Positions 26,939-36,520 are shown, counted from the stretch's first letter. The stretch is 64,000 nt of DNA from CAJQQK01 sp963696075 (GCA_963696075.1 CAVOJD010000009.1:248001-312000); one strand, 5' to 3'. The notes: generated by a model not told the origin, from the letters alone. Numbers and translations: made by a program.

Positions 26939-27383
26939 GGTTCGTTGCCCTTCCGTCTTGGCTTTCGATGTCCCGTCACGAATGCGACTGGATTTCGCGG
27001 CCGGCGCAAAGCCTCGACCCGAGCCCGGAAAGGCTCAATCGTCGACTCAGAGAGGAGCGGAGACACCACGATGCGGGCAAAAGAGGCCCTGACGGTGTGA
27101 AACCGCCATCGTGTTCAGCCCCCAGCCGGAGCGAAAGCGGGATATAGACAGGGGGGAGGGCCAAAATCAAGCGTTTTCACGGGCGGTTGGCCTGCGGTTC
27201 GGTCATTTCCGGGCATTGCGGGAGGTGGCGGGAACGTTGGAGGGCGCCAATCAATCCGCCGGTTCGCTTGACAGGTTGTGGCGGTGCGTGCCTAAACCGC
27301 CGGCACTCGGCCATGTTTCCGCGCCCCGTTGTGGGGCCGCGAACGTGGTTTATGGCAGATTTTTAGCGGCAGAGATCACGACC
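26939..27383. other. Divergent rpsF-fabD intergenic region with leader hairpin
   Basis: This 445-bp gap must hold promoters for rpsF-rpsR and fabD. On the rpsF side 27021-27036 forms the hairpin GAGCC-UUUCCG-GGCUC, about 83-98 bases before the rpsF start. S6:S18 autoregulatory leaders are known to use a hairpin exposing CCG, so this is a candidate, unconfirmed. CACGATGCGG near 27068 and CCGCCATCGTG near 27103 are a further interrupted inverted repeat. No gene is supported. Confidence 0.35.
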
Positions 27384-28334
27384 ATGTCGAATGCATTCAT
27401 CTTTCCGGGGCAGGGCAGCCAGGAAGTCGGGATGGGCAAAGCGCTGGCAGACGCGTTCCCGGCGGCGCGCGACGTCTTCGACGAGGTTGATGCGGCGCTG
27501 GGCGAGAAACTATCGACGTTGATGTGGGAGGGGCCGAAGGAAGCGCTGACGCTGACGCAGAACACGCAGCCGGCGTTGATGGCCCACTCTATGGCGGTTG
27601 TGCGGGTTCTCGAAGCGGAATTCGGGATCTCGGTCGCCCAAAACGCTGCGTTTGTCGCCGGGCATTCGCTGGGCGAATATTCAGCTCTGGCAGCGGCGGG
27701 TACGTTCTCGGTCGGGGATGCGGCGCGGCTCCTGCGCACGCGTGGGGAGGCCATGCAGAAGGCGGTGCCGGTCGGTGAAGGGGCGATGGCGGCGTTGTTG
27801 GGCGTCGGCCTTGAAGCTGCGCAAGCGGTGGCGGCGGCGGCGGCGGAAGCCGGCGGGGTGTGCCAGATCGCCAACGATAATGATCCGACGCAGGTGGTGC
27901 TGTCGGGCTCCAAGGAGGCGGTCGACCGGGTGGCGGAGATCGGCAAGGCGCATGGGGTGCGCCGGGCGGTGCCGTTGCCCGTCAGTGCGCCGTTCCATTG
28001 TGCGCTGATGCAACCTGCGGCCGATGTGATGGCCGAAGCGCTCGAGGGTGTGACGGTGAACGCGCCGGTTGTGCCGGTCATCGCGAACGTGACGGCCGGG
28101 CCGGTGTCGGCGCCCGAGGCGATCAAGAAGAACCTCGTCGCGCAGGTGACGGGGACCGTGCGCTGGCGGGAGTGCGTCATCGCGATGGCGGATGCCGGCG
28201 TCAGCGATTTTTATGAACTGGGCACCGGCAAGGTGCTTTCGGGTCTCGTGCGGCGCATTGCCAAAGAGGCCAACGCGACACCGGCTGGCACGCCGGAGGA
28301 CATCAAGACGATCGCTGATCTCATCAAGGCGTGA
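27384..28334 (+). CDS. fabD: Malonyl-CoA:ACP transacylase
   Basis: FabD transfers malonyl from CoA to ACP. The 316 residues contain FPGQGSQEVGMG near the N-terminus, the nucleophile elbow GHSLGEYSAL, and the catalytic His in SAPFHCALM. The start at 27384 gives MSNAFIFPGQG; the frame extends upstream to 27111 but is not coding-like. It heads the fabD-fabG-acpP-fabF cluster. Confidence 0.96.
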   Translation: MSNAFIFPGQGSQEVGMGKALADAFPAARDVFDEVDAALGEKLSTLMWEGPKEALTLTQNTQPALMAHSMAVVRVLEAEFGISVAQNAAFVAGHSLGEYSALAAAGTFSVGDAARLLRTRGEAMQKAVPVGEGAMAALLGVGLEAAQAVAAAAAEAGGVCQIANDNDPTQVVLSGSKEAVDRVAEIGKAHGVRRAVPLPVSAPFHCALMQPAADVMAEALEGVTVNAPVVPVIANVTAGPVSAPEAIKKNLVAQVTGTVRWRECVIAMADAGVSDFYELGTGKVLSGLVRRIAKEANATPAGTPEDIKTIADLIKA

Positions 28335-28377
28335 GGCGGAAATTCGTCGGCGGCAACGGCGTCAAAAGGACCGATAT

Positions 28378-29121
28378 ATGTTTGATCTGACAGGTAAAAA
28401 GGCGCTCGTGACGGGTGCGACAGGTGGCATTGGCGGCGCGATTGCGCGCGCGTTTCATGCGCAGGGTGCCACCGTGGCGATCTCCGGCCGCCAGGAGGAC
28501 AAGCTGGCGGCACTGGCCGCGGAGCTCGGGGAGCGGGTGCATGTCGTGCCGTGCGATCTGGCCAACAAGGAACAGGTCGCGGGCCTGGTTGATACCGCGA
28601 TCAAGGCCATGGACGGGCTCGATATTCTCGTGAACAACGCCGGGCTGACCAGGGACAACCTGTTCATGGTCATGAAAGACGAGCAGTGGGATGACGTGAT
28701 CGCGGTCAATCTGACGTCGACGTTCATGTTGATGCGGGCTGCGGCGCGCTCGATGATGCGGTCGAGATCGGGCTACGGGCGGATTATCAACATCTCATCG
28801 GTGAGCGGCATCATCGGTAATCCGGGGCAGGGCAACTATGCCGCGTCCAAGGCCGGGATGATCGGGATGACGAAGTCGTTGGCGCGGGAGGCTGCAAGCC
28901 GGGGAATCACGGCCAACTGCATCGCGCCTGGCTTCATTCAGACGCCGATGACGGACGTGCTCAATGAGAAGCAGCAATCCGAGATCATGGCGGCGATCCC
29001 CGCACAGAAATTCGGCACGCCCGAGGACATCGCGGCAAGCGCGGTGTATCTGGCAAGCGAGGAGGCTGGCTACGTCACGGGGCAGACGTTACACATCAAC
29101 GGCGGCATGGTGATGCCGTAG
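28378..29121 (+). CDS. fabG: 3-oxoacyl-ACP reductase
   Basis: FabG reduces beta-ketoacyl-ACP with NADPH. It has 247 residues with TGATGGIGGA near 13-22, NNAG, the catalytic Ser in INISSVSG, and YAASKAG (Tyr-x3-Lys). The end LHINGGMVMP is typical of FabG. AAAAGGA precedes the start. It follows fabD by 43 bp. Confidence 0.96.
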   Translation: MFDLTGKKALVTGATGGIGGAIARAFHAQGATVAISGRQEDKLAALAAELGERVHVVPCDLANKEQVAGLVDTAIKAMDGLDILVNNAGLTRDNLFMVMKDEQWDDVIAVNLTSTFMLMRAAARSMMRSRSGYGRIINISSVSGIIGNPGQGNYAASKAGMIGMTKSLAREAASRGITANCIAPGFIQTPMTDVLNEKQQSEIMAAIPAQKFGTPEDIAASAVYLASEEAGYVTGQTLHINGGMVMP

Positions 29122-29395
29122 GCGGCGAAGCAGTTTGTTTTCGGTGGTTCAGGGGCGATGCGTCGCGGGTTTCAGGAAGTCTGGTCAATACAATTGAAGT
29201 GTGTTAACTGGCCAACCGGTCATCACCCGTGGGTGCGAATTTGACGTCATTCGAACGGCGCTACCACGATCTGATCCATTCAAGTAAATGATGGCTTGAG
29301 AGCAGGGGACGGCCCAGCAAGCTGTGCCCCGGCATAGGGTGGTACATTACCGCAGCAGACGAGGCGGGAATAAACGTTAAGACTTGGAGAAAAGA

Positions 29396-29638
29396 ATGAG
29401 CGATGTCTCGGAGCGCGTGAAAAAGATCGTGGTGGAGCACCTCGGGGTGGAAGAGGAGAAGGTGACGGAAAATGCGTCCTTCCTCGATGACCTTGGGGCG
29501 GATAGCCTCGATATCGTGGAATTGGTTATGGCGTTCGAGGAAGAGTTCGGATGTGAAATTCCGGATGATGCTGCAGATCACATCCAGACGGTTGGTGATG
29601 CGGTGAAGTTTCTCGAAAAGAATGCCAGCGCGGCCTGA
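29396..29638 (+). CDS. acpP: Acyl carrier protein
   Basis: The 80-residue acidic protein carries the phosphopantetheine attachment Ser in DLGADSLDIVELVM. The start ATG at 29396 is preceded by GGAGAAAAGA. It carries growing acyl chains for Fab enzymes and feeds LPS and lipoic acid synthesis (lipA is at 61-62 kb). The 274-bp gap from fabG suggests its own promoter; a TTGACG at 29241 has no strong -10 partner. Confidence 0.97.
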   Translation: MSDVSERVKKIVVEHLGVEEEKVTENASFLDDLGADSLDIVELVMAFEEEFGCEIPDDAADHIQTVGDAVKFLEKNASAA

Positions 29639-29742
29639 TCGGCGTCAACTGGCGGATATGGGACACCGGCTGACCGATTGAGTTTCGTGGTTGGTCCATC
29701 TGGAACTCGCGGCCGGTCGTCCATGACACAGGACCTCATACG

Positions 29743-29780
29743 CCCTGCGTCCTGAACCTCATGAGGTTCAGGACGCAGGG
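29743..29780. repeat. Perfect 38-bp palindrome between acpP and fabF
   Basis: All 19 base pairs are complementary: the left arm starts CCCTGCGTCCTGAACCTC and the right arm is its exact reverse complement, meeting at CATG. Outside the arms the pairing breaks at once. It lies 104 bp after the acpP stop and 24 bp before the fabF start. As RNA it would fold into a very stable hairpin of 17-18 pairs. No T run follows. Confidence 0.9.
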
Positions 29781-29804
29781 TGGGAACCAGGAGGGGCTCG
29801 TCAT

Positions 29805-31070
29805 ATGCGACGCGTCGTCATCACGGGGTTGGGTGCCGTCACACCTCTCGCTTGCGGGGTGGAGCCGACCTGGAAGCGACTGCTTGCCGGCGAAAGCGGT
29901 GCGCGGCGCGTCAGCGAATTCGAGGTGGACGACCTCACCTGCCAGATCGCGAGCTTCGTGCCGCGCGGTGATGGCAGCAACGGCACGTTCAATGCCGACG
30001 CGTGGATGGAGCCCAAGGAACAACGCAAGGTCGATGACTTCATCGTCTATGCCGTTGCCGCTGCCGACCAGGCGATCGCGGATGCGGAGGGGGTTTTCGA
30101 CGGCTCGCCCAATCGCGAGGACATCGGGGTTCTGATCGGCTCCGGCATTGGCGGGCTGCAAGGTATCGCGGAGACGTCGCTGTTGCTGCGCGACAAGGGT
30201 CCGCGGCGGGTCAGCCCGTTCTTCATTCCCGGACGCCTGATCAATCTCGCGTCGGGCTATGTTTCGATCAAGCACGGTCTCAAGGGGCCCAACCATTCCG
30301 TGGTGACGGCGTGCTCGACCGGGGCCCATGCCATCGGTGATGCCGCACGGCTGGTGGCGTTTGGAGATGCCGAGGTGATGGTTGCCGGCGGGACGGAAAG
30401 CCCGATCTGCCGGATCGCGCTGGCGGGTTTTGCGGCCTGCCGCGCCCTTTCAACCCACTATAACGACACGCCGACGAAAGCCTCCCGGCCCTACGACGAG
30501 GGGCGTGATGGCTTCGTCATGGGCGAGGGCGCCGGGGTCGTGGTGCTCGAGAGTTATGAGCGCGCGAAAGCGCGCGGCGCCAAGATCTATGCCGAGGTGA
30601 TCGGGTACGGGATGTCGGGCGATGCCTACCACATCACGGCGCCGGCGGAAGATGGGTCGGGGGCGGAACGGTGCATGCGGGCTGCGATCAAGCGGGCGGG
30701 CATCGATGTTTCCGATATCGACTACGTCAACGCACATGGCACCTCGACGCCGATGGGTGATGAGATCGAGCTGGCCGCGGTCGAGCGCCTGTTCGGCAAT
30801 TCGGCGGGACAACTGTCGATGTCGTCCACGAAGTCTGCGATCGGGCATTTGCTGGGGGCTGCGGGTGCGGTAGAGGCCGTCTTCTCGGTGTTGGCTATTC
30901 GCGACAATATTGCGCCGCCAACGATCAACCTCGAAAACCCATCCGTCGATACGGCGATTGACCTCGTCGCAAATACGGCGAAGGAGAAGCCGATCGACAT
31001 CGTGCTCTCGAATTCGTTCGGTTTCGGGGGAACCAATGCGTCGCTTGTCATGCGGCGAGTCGCGGACTAA
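29805..31070 (+). CDS. fabF: 3-oxoacyl-ACP synthase II
   Basis: FabF condenses malonyl-ACP with acyl-ACP. The 421 residues carry the catalytic Cys in TACSTGAHA, His in NAHGTSTPMGD and His in AIGHLLGAAG, in the order C-H-H of KAS I/II enzymes. AGGAGG lies about 10 bases upstream of the ATG. The upstream palindrome may affect its expression relative to acpP. Confidence 0.96.
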   Translation: MRRVVITGLGAVTPLACGVEPTWKRLLAGESGARRVSEFEVDDLTCQIASFVPRGDGSNGTFNADAWMEPKEQRKVDDFIVYAVAAADQAIADAEGVFDGSPNREDIGVLIGSGIGGLQGIAETSLLLRDKGPRRVSPFFIPGRLINLASGYVSIKHGLKGPNHSVVTACSTGAHAIGDAARLVAFGDAEVMVAGGTESPICRIALAGFAACRALSTHYNDTPTKASRPYDEGRDGFVMGEGAGVVVLESYERAKARGAKIYAEVIGYGMSGDAYHITAPAEDGSGAERCMRAAIKRAGIDVSDIDYVNAHGTSTPMGDEIELAAVERLFGNSAGQLSMSSTKSAIGHLLGAAGAVEAVFSVLAIRDNIAPPTINLENPSVDTAIDLVANTAKEKPIDIVLSNSFGFGGTNASLVMRRVAD

Positions 31071-31221
31071 TCCTCAAGATCTGTTTAGGGGTGATTCCCG
31101 ACGTTCCGGCGGGGTGCCGGGGATCGCGACCTTATACGTTTGTTGCCATAATTATCGCGTTACAGTCGATACGGAGTGACGGGCATCCCGGTGTTCAGCG
31201 CCACTTCGAGAGGACGTTCCG

Positions 31222-32511
31222 TTGAGCCAACGTCATAAAGTGTCCGGGCATTTCCAACTGCGGCCTGGTCAACAGCCCCGCAGCCCCGCCGAGCAGATCG
31301 AGCCGACACGCGCCCCGCAGCGTCCCGGCGGCCGTCGGCGTAAGAGGGGGGGGAAGCGGATGAATGGGCTGGCCCGGTTTTTCAGCGGGATACTCACACT
31401 TCTTTTCGTCGCAACGCTGGGGCTGGCGGGCGGGCTTGCGTGGTTCGAGCGCGCGGTGGAATCGCCCGGACCATTGAGCGAAAAGCGGATCATTGCGATT
31501 CCAGCGGGCGACAGCTCGCGGATGATTGCCGAACGCCTCGAGGAACAGGGCGCGATTTCGAGCCAGACGCTGTTCCTGGCCAAGTTCATGTCGGACAATG
31601 CGATCGAGCGGTTGTCGGGACGGCGAGAGCGCCATCTGAAGGCCGGTGAATACGAGATCGAGGCGGGGGCGAGCCTGGAATCGATCATTGCCAAGCTGTC
31701 GGAAGGCCGTTCGCTGCTCTATTCGGTGACGCTGCCGGAAGGGCTGACCAGTCACGAGATTGTTCGCCGTCTCATGAATGACCAGAACCTGTCAGGCGAG
31801 GTGACCCAGATCCCACCGGAAGGCACGTTGCTGCCGGAGACGTTCAAGGTGCCGCGCAGTACGTCGCGCCTCCAGGTTCTGACGCTGCTCAGGCGCGAGC
31901 AGGAAGCATTCCTCAATGCGCAGTGGGAAACGCGGGCGCCAGACCTGCCGTTTGCGACCAAGCATGAAGCGCTCGTTCTGGCGTCCTTGGTGGAAAAGGA
32001 GAGCGGGCCGCGGGACGATCCAGCCGAGATTGCCGGTGTTTTCGTCAACCGGTTGCGCAAGGGAATGCGGCTGCAGTCGGACCCGACGATCCTTTACGGC
32101 AAGCACGGGCCGGATGTTGATTGGGGGGCGAAGATCTTTCGATCCGACATCAACACGAAGACGGCCTACAACACGTATCAGATTGCGGGTTTGCCACCGA
32201 CGCCGATCTGCAACCCAGGGCGCCGCGCGATCGCCGCCGTGCTGAGGCCGGCGAAGACCGACAATCTGTTTTTCGTCGCAGATGGCCGAGGTGGGCACAT
32301 CTATTCGAAGACGCTGCAGGAGCATGAGCAGGCGGTTCGCCAGTGGCGGCGGATCGAGCGGGAGATCAATGCGTCCGCCAAGACAAAGCCCGACGTCAAG
32401 TCCGCTGATCTGTCACCGACGCTGATCAATACGAAAGGCACTGGCGGGTCGCCGGTTACCGAGACGGGGGACGGGCCGGTGCCGCTCCCGGTGCGCCGGC
32501 CAAGCCGGTAG
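31222..32511 (+). CDS. mltG: Endolytic murein transglycosylase MltG
   Basis: MltG (YceG) cuts nascent glycan strands at the inner membrane. The 429-residue protein has a basic N-terminal cytoplasmic extension of about 46 residues, a membrane segment (near 50-72), a LysM-like domain, and the YceG catalytic motif LASLVEKESG with its Glu. The start is TTG at 31222 with AGAGGA upstream; an ATG at 31360 would remove only the extension. The C-terminus is Thr/Ser/Pro-rich. Its position between fabF and yicC is conserved. Confidence 0.92.
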   Translation: MSQRHKVSGHFQLRPGQQPRSPAEQIEPTRAPQRPGGRRRKRGGKRMNGLARFFSGILTLLFVATLGLAGGLAWFERAVESPGPLSEKRIIAIPAGDSSRMIAERLEEQGAISSQTLFLAKFMSDNAIERLSGRRERHLKAGEYEIEAGASLESIIAKLSEGRSLLYSVTLPEGLTSHEIVRRLMNDQNLSGEVTQIPPEGTLLPETFKVPRSTSRLQVLTLLRREQEAFLNAQWETRAPDLPFATKHEALVLASLVEKESGPRDDPAEIAGVFVNRLRKGMRLQSDPTILYGKHGPDVDWGAKIFRSDINTKTAYNTYQIAGLPPTPICNPGRRAIAAVLRPAKTDNLFFVADGRGGHIYSKTLQEHEQAVRQWRRIEREINASAKTKPDVKSADLSPTLINTKGTGGSPVTETGDGPVPLPVRRPSR

Positions 32512-32671
32512 CCGCTTCTGGCCTTGTCGCCGGCTGACGTGCTGCGTCCCGATGCGCTGTTCTTTGAGGGCGCGTTGGATCAGTGTCCGGAGCATCGCGG
32601 GCCGCTTGCCTCCGGGGGCAGGGGCGGGCGATAAGGGGGCTGGACCAACCAACAACAGGATGCGGGCGTTC

Positions 32672-33562
32672 ATGGCGGTAAGAAGCATGACGGGCTTCGC
32701 GCGGGTCGATGGTCACGACCAGGCGGTAACCTGGTTCTGGGAGGTGCGCTCGGTGAACGGGCGCGGGCTCGACATCAGGCTGCGGTTGCCACCGGGCGCT
32801 GATAGCCTGGAGGAAGGCGCCCGGACGCTGGCCGCAGAGCGATTGACGCGCGGCAACGTCACGATCCAACTCACCCAGCGCCGGTCGGAAGCATCGAGCC
32901 GGATCGTCGTCAATCAGGAGGCGCTCGACCAGATTCTGGCCATCAGTGAGGGGTTGCGGGAGCGGCTCGGGTCGCCGCCGCCAACGGTGGAGGGGTTGCT
33001 CGGGCTGCGGGGCATCCTGGAGACGGTCGAGGTGGTGGAAGATGAGAAGGTGGTCGCCGAGCGCGAGGCGCGCCAGTTGACGGATCTGATGCGGGCGCTC
33101 GATCAATTGGTGGTGGCGCGGGAAGGTGAGGGGCGCCGGCTGGCGGTGGTGCTGGCGGCGCAAATCGAGCGGATTTCAGAGTTTGTCGAGATCATCGATG
33201 CGGCGCCCGCGCGGCGCCCGCAAGCGATCGAAGCGCGTCTGGCGCAGATGCTCGACCGTCTGGTGGGCGAGAAGGGGCGGGAGTTCGAACGCGACCGGCT
33301 GCATCAGGAGGCGGTTCTGATCGCGACCAAGGCCGACGTCGAGGAAGAGCTTCAGCGCTTGCGCACGCACATCGCGGCCGCGCGGGAGTTGCTGGATGAG
33401 GGGGGCGCGATTGGGCGGCGGTTCGATTTTCTCGTGCAGGAGTTCAACCGGGAAGCCAATACAGTGTGTTCGAAGGCGAACGACGCCGAGATCACACGGG
33501 CCGGCCTCGAAATGAAGGCGGTCATCGATCAAATGCGTGAGCAGGTGCAGAACATTGAGTAG
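32672..33562 (+). CDS. yicC: YicC/YloC family endoribonuclease
   Basis: YicC proteins are stress-linked RNases. The 296 residues show the family start MTGFAR, SVNGRGLDIRLR, and the C-terminal DUF1732-like end RFDFLVQEFNREANTVCSK. I chose ATG 32672; an ATG at 32660 is also possible but has no good spacing. The end overlaps the gmk start by 8 bases, indicating coupling. Confidence 0.92.
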   Translation: MAVRSMTGFARVDGHDQAVTWFWEVRSVNGRGLDIRLRLPPGADSLEEGARTLAAERLTRGNVTIQLTQRRSEASSRIVVNQEALDQILAISEGLRERLGSPPPTVEGLLGLRGILETVEVVEDEKVVAEREARQLTDLMRALDQLVVAREGEGRRLAVVLAAQIERISEFVEIIDAAPARRPQAIEARLAQMLDRLVGEKGREFERDRLHQEAVLIATKADVEEELQRLRTHIAAARELLDEGGAIGRRFDFLVQEFNREANTVCSKANDAEITRAGLEMKAVIDQMREQVQNIE

Positions 33563-34220
33563 GGCTGCGGGCACAGGGGCGTGGCGCCAGGCCAGCGTCG
33601 AACGGCGGGGGCTGCTGCTGGTCCTGTCGTCGCCCTCAGGGGCAGGCAAGACGACGCTGTCGCGGCGTCTGCTTGAGAGCGATGCCGGGATCGACATGTC
33701 GGTTTCGGTGACGACGCGGGAGCCGCGGCCGGGGGAGGTCGACGGCAAGGACTATCATTTCATCGACGAAGCGACATTCCGGGAACGGCGCGATACGGGG
33801 GAACTGCTCGAGTGGGCGAAGGTGTTCAACAATTTCTACGGGACGCCGCGAGGGCCGGTGGAAGCGTTGTTGCGCGAGGGGCGTGACCTGCTGTTCGATA
33901 TCGACTGGCAGGGTGCGCAGCAGATCGCCGAGACGATGGGGCAGGATCTGGTGCGGGTGTTCGTGCTGCCGCCTTCGGGGACGGTGCTTGAGGAGCGTTT
34001 GCGGGGGCGGGCGCAGGATAGCGATGAGGTCGTTGCCGGGCGGATGGCGCGGGCGTGCGATGAGATCAGCCACTGGGCGGAATACGACTACGTCATCGTC
34101 AATGATGATCTCGAGCACAGTGTGTCAGCGCTGGCGGCGATCCTGATGGCGGAACGCCACAAGCGCGAGCGGCAAATGGGGCTGCCTGATTTCGTGCGCC
34201 GGATACAGGAATCGCTGTAG
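33555..34220 (+). CDS. gmk: Guanylate kinase
   Basis: Gmk phosphorylates GMP. The protein of about 221 residues has the P-loop SSPSGAGKTTL, VSVTTREPRPGE and GTPRGPVE characteristic of the family. No ATG is available near the conserved region: candidates are TTG at 33555 (AGGTG upstream) and GTG at 33537, both overlapping yicC. I prefer TTG. The gene ends 27 bp before the convergent rsmA stop. Confidence 0.94.
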   Translation: MSRAAGTGAWRQASVERRGLLLVLSSPSGAGKTTLSRRLLESDAGIDMSVSVTTREPRPGEVDGKDYHFIDEATFRERRDTGELLEWAKVFNNFYGTPRGPVEALLREGRDLLFDIDWQGAQQIAETMGQDLVRVFVLPPSGTVLEERLRGRAQDSDEVVAGRMARACDEISHWAEYDYVIVNDDLEHSVSALAAILMAERHKRERQMGLPDFVRRIQESL

Positions 34221-34246
34221 GGCGCGCGATGTGCGTGCAAGGGTGC

Positions 34247-35146
34247 TCATCTGTGATCTGCGCCGAGTGCGTGGATTTCGCTTGCGAGCGCGGTGATCTC
34301 TTCCAAAGACAGGGTTTCGGCACGCCGGGTCGGGTCGATCGAGAGGCGGTCGAGAAGCAATTCGGGCGCCGTGACCAGGGCTTTGAGGGTGGCGCGGAGC
34401 ATCTTGCGGCGTTGGCCAAACAGGACGCGGGAGACATTGCCCAACGTCTTGACGCTGCCGGCGGGCAGCAAGCTGGTGCGCGGGCGGAAGGTGACGACGG
34501 CTGATGCAACCTTTGGCGGTGGCGTGAAGGCTTCAGGCCCGAGGGTCATGGCAATTTCGCACGTGCAGCGCCATTGCGAGATGACGGCGAGGCGGCCGTA
34601 GGGCTTGGTCGAGGGGGCGGCGGTAATGCGCTCTGCGACCTCGCGTTGGAACATCAGGGCCATGCCGTCGTACCACGGCGGCCAGGGTTCGGTTTCGAGC
34701 CAGTCGATGAGCAGTCGGGTCGCGATGCCGTAGGGCAGATTGGCGATCACCAGCACTTGTTCGTTTGGCGTTGTGAGGTGGGGCTCAATGAGGTCGCGCC
34801 ATTTGACGCTGAGGGCGTCATCGGCGTGCACGGTGAGGCGGCCAGGCCAATGCGCGGAAACGGATGCGAGCGCTGCGAGGCAGCGCTCATCACGCTCGAT
34901 GGCGACGACATGGCGGGCGTTCTGGGCGAGGAGGGCGCGGGTCAGTCCACCGGGGCCGGGGCCGACTTCGACCACGACACGGTTCTCCAGCGGGCCGAGG
35001 CGCGAGGCGATCTTGGCCGTGAGGTTGAGATCGAGGATGAAGTTCTGGCCAAGATTTTTCTTGGCGGCGAGGTCGTGCTGGCGGATGACGTCGCGCAGCG
35101 GCGGCAGGCCATCGCCGCTGGGGCTGCGGCCGGGTTCATCGCTCAT
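34247..35146 (-). CDS. rsmA: 16S rRNA dimethyladenosine transferase
   Basis: RsmA (KsgA) dimethylates A1518 and A1519 of 16S rRNA. The 299 residues include KKNLGQNFILD, the SAM motif EVGPGPGGLTRAL and the catalytic NLPYGIAT. It follows surA directly with 18 bp between. In most relatives pdxA stands between surA and rsmA; here it is missing. Confidence 0.96.
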   Translation of the reverse strand: MSDEPGRSPSGDGLPPLRDVIRQHDLAAKKNLGQNFILDLNLTAKIASRLGPLENRVVVEVGPGPGGLTRALLAQNARHVVAIERDERCLAALASVSAHWPGRLTVHADDALSVKWRDLIEPHLTTPNEQVLVIANLPYGIATRLLIDWLETEPWPPWYDGMALMFQREVAERITAAPSTKPYGRLAVISQWRCTCEIAMTLGPEAFTPPPKVASAVVTFRPRTSLLPAGSVKTLGNVSRVLFGQRRKMLRATLKALVTAPELLLDRLSIDPTRRAETLSLEEITALASEIHALGADHR

Positions 35147-35164
35147 GCGGGTGACGTGGCGGCA

Positions 35165-36520
35165 TTACCGCGTCCGATATTCGATATGGGCGTCGCGGCG
35201 CAGGTCGCTCAGGTACTTTCGGGCATAAAGGTCGGTGCCCTTCTGGCGCAATTCGCGTTCGGCGGCGGCGCGGGCTTCGAAGCTATTGTTGCCGGCGCGG
35301 CGGGCGCACACGGCATAGAGCGCGACGCCATCTTCGGTCGTCACGGGCGGCGCCATCTCGCCATCGCGCAGATTGATCAGGAGGCTGCGGGTTGGTTCCT
35401 GGACGCTTGTTGCGATCTGATAGCCGAGGTCCTGGAAGACGACGTTGGCGGTGGATCGGGCCAAGGCGCGTGAGGCGTTGCAGCCCGTGAAGCCGGCGCG
35501 CAGCTGATCGGCCTCGACCATGCGCTGGGCGATGATGCGTTGGTCGATCTTGTCGGGGAGCTGGAAGGTCAGCCGGTGGAGGTGGAGGCTGACGCTGGAG
35601 GCGCCGCCGGTTTCAGCAAATGATTCGTCGATGGTTTTCTGGCTGACGTCGACGAAGCGGCCAAACTTGGCATTGACGAGGCGCATCCACGACATGTTGG
35701 CGCGGAGGCGGCTGCGCATCGAGTTGACGTCGGTGCCCTGGCGTCGGAGCTGTTGCTTGAAGGCGGCAAGAGACAGATTGTTGCGCTTGGCGATGCCGGA
35801 CATGACGTCGTCAACCTGGGCATCGGTGATCAGCATGCTGGCGCGCTTGGCAGCCTGGATCTTGAGGCGCTCTTCGATGAGCTCCTCGGTGGCGCGGCGC
35901 TGCATGGTGGGCAGGATGCTGCGCTTGGCGCTGGCGACGGCCTGTTGTTGGAGGTCGCGAGCGTAGGCCTGCTTGCGCTGCTCGAAAGCCTTGAGGATCT
36001 GTTCGCGGCTGCGGCCGGGGTTGGCTTCGATGGTCTGCTTGAGGATGGCGCGGAGGCGGTCGTTGGTGCTCTTCTGCTTGATGAGGCTCTTGAAGTTTGC
36101 CTGGGCGCGCTGCTGCAGGGCTGCGCCGCCGGCGAGAAGGGCTGCGCGCTGGTTGACCTCGTACTGGGTGATCGGATCGTCGTTGACGAGGACGGCAATC
36201 TTGAGCTGGCTCACAGAGGGCGCAGAGCGGCGCGGGGGGCTCGAGGAGGCGCGGCGTTGCGGCTTCGGCTTCGGCTTCGCGCTCGGTGTGCGGCGCGGCT
36301 GTGCTTTGGGTTGAGCCTGGGGTTGGGCGTCGCTCGTCGCCGGGGGGGGCACGGTGACGATGATCGCCCCGTTTGAGAATTGCGCGACCGCGGATGACGG
36401 AGGCAACAGGACGGCACAGGTTGCAGCAAGGCCCAGAACGGACGTGGCCGCGATCAGACGTCGGCGACGGGTCGGGGGCGGGGCGGGCATGTGGCGGTTG
36501 TCGGTCGATCGTGCGGTCAT
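35165..36520 (-). CDS. surA: SurA-like periplasmic chaperone/peptidyl-prolyl isomerase
   Basis: SurA aids outer-membrane protein folding. The 451-residue protein has an N-terminal membrane/signal segment (about 21-46), a low-complexity Pro/Lys/Arg linker (46-95), a SurA N-domain (KIAVLVNDDPITQYEVNQR) and a degenerate parvulin-like region. The start at 36520 has AAAGGATG upstream; M at 36490 is an alternative. It lies between lptD and rsmA, which is usual. Confidence 0.88.
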   Translation of the reverse strand: MTARSTDNRHMPAPPPTRRRRLIAATSVLGLAATCAVLLPPSSAVAQFSNGAIIVTVPPPATSDAQPQAQPKAQPRRTPSAKPKPKPQRRASSSPPRRSAPSVSQLKIAVLVNDDPITQYEVNQRAALLAGGAALQQRAQANFKSLIKQKSTNDRLRAILKQTIEANPGRSREQILKAFEQRKQAYARDLQQQAVASAKRSILPTMQRRATEELIEERLKIQAAKRASMLITDAQVDDVMSGIAKRNNLSLAAFKQQLRRQGTDVNSMRSRLRANMSWMRLVNAKFGRFVDVSQKTIDESFAETGGASSVSLHLHRLTFQLPDKIDQRIIAQRMVEADQLRAGFTGCNASRALARSTANVVFQDLGYQIATSVQEPTRSLLINLRDGEMAPPVTTEDGVALYAVCARRAGNNSFEARAAAERELRQKGTDLYARKYLSDLRRDAHIEYRTR

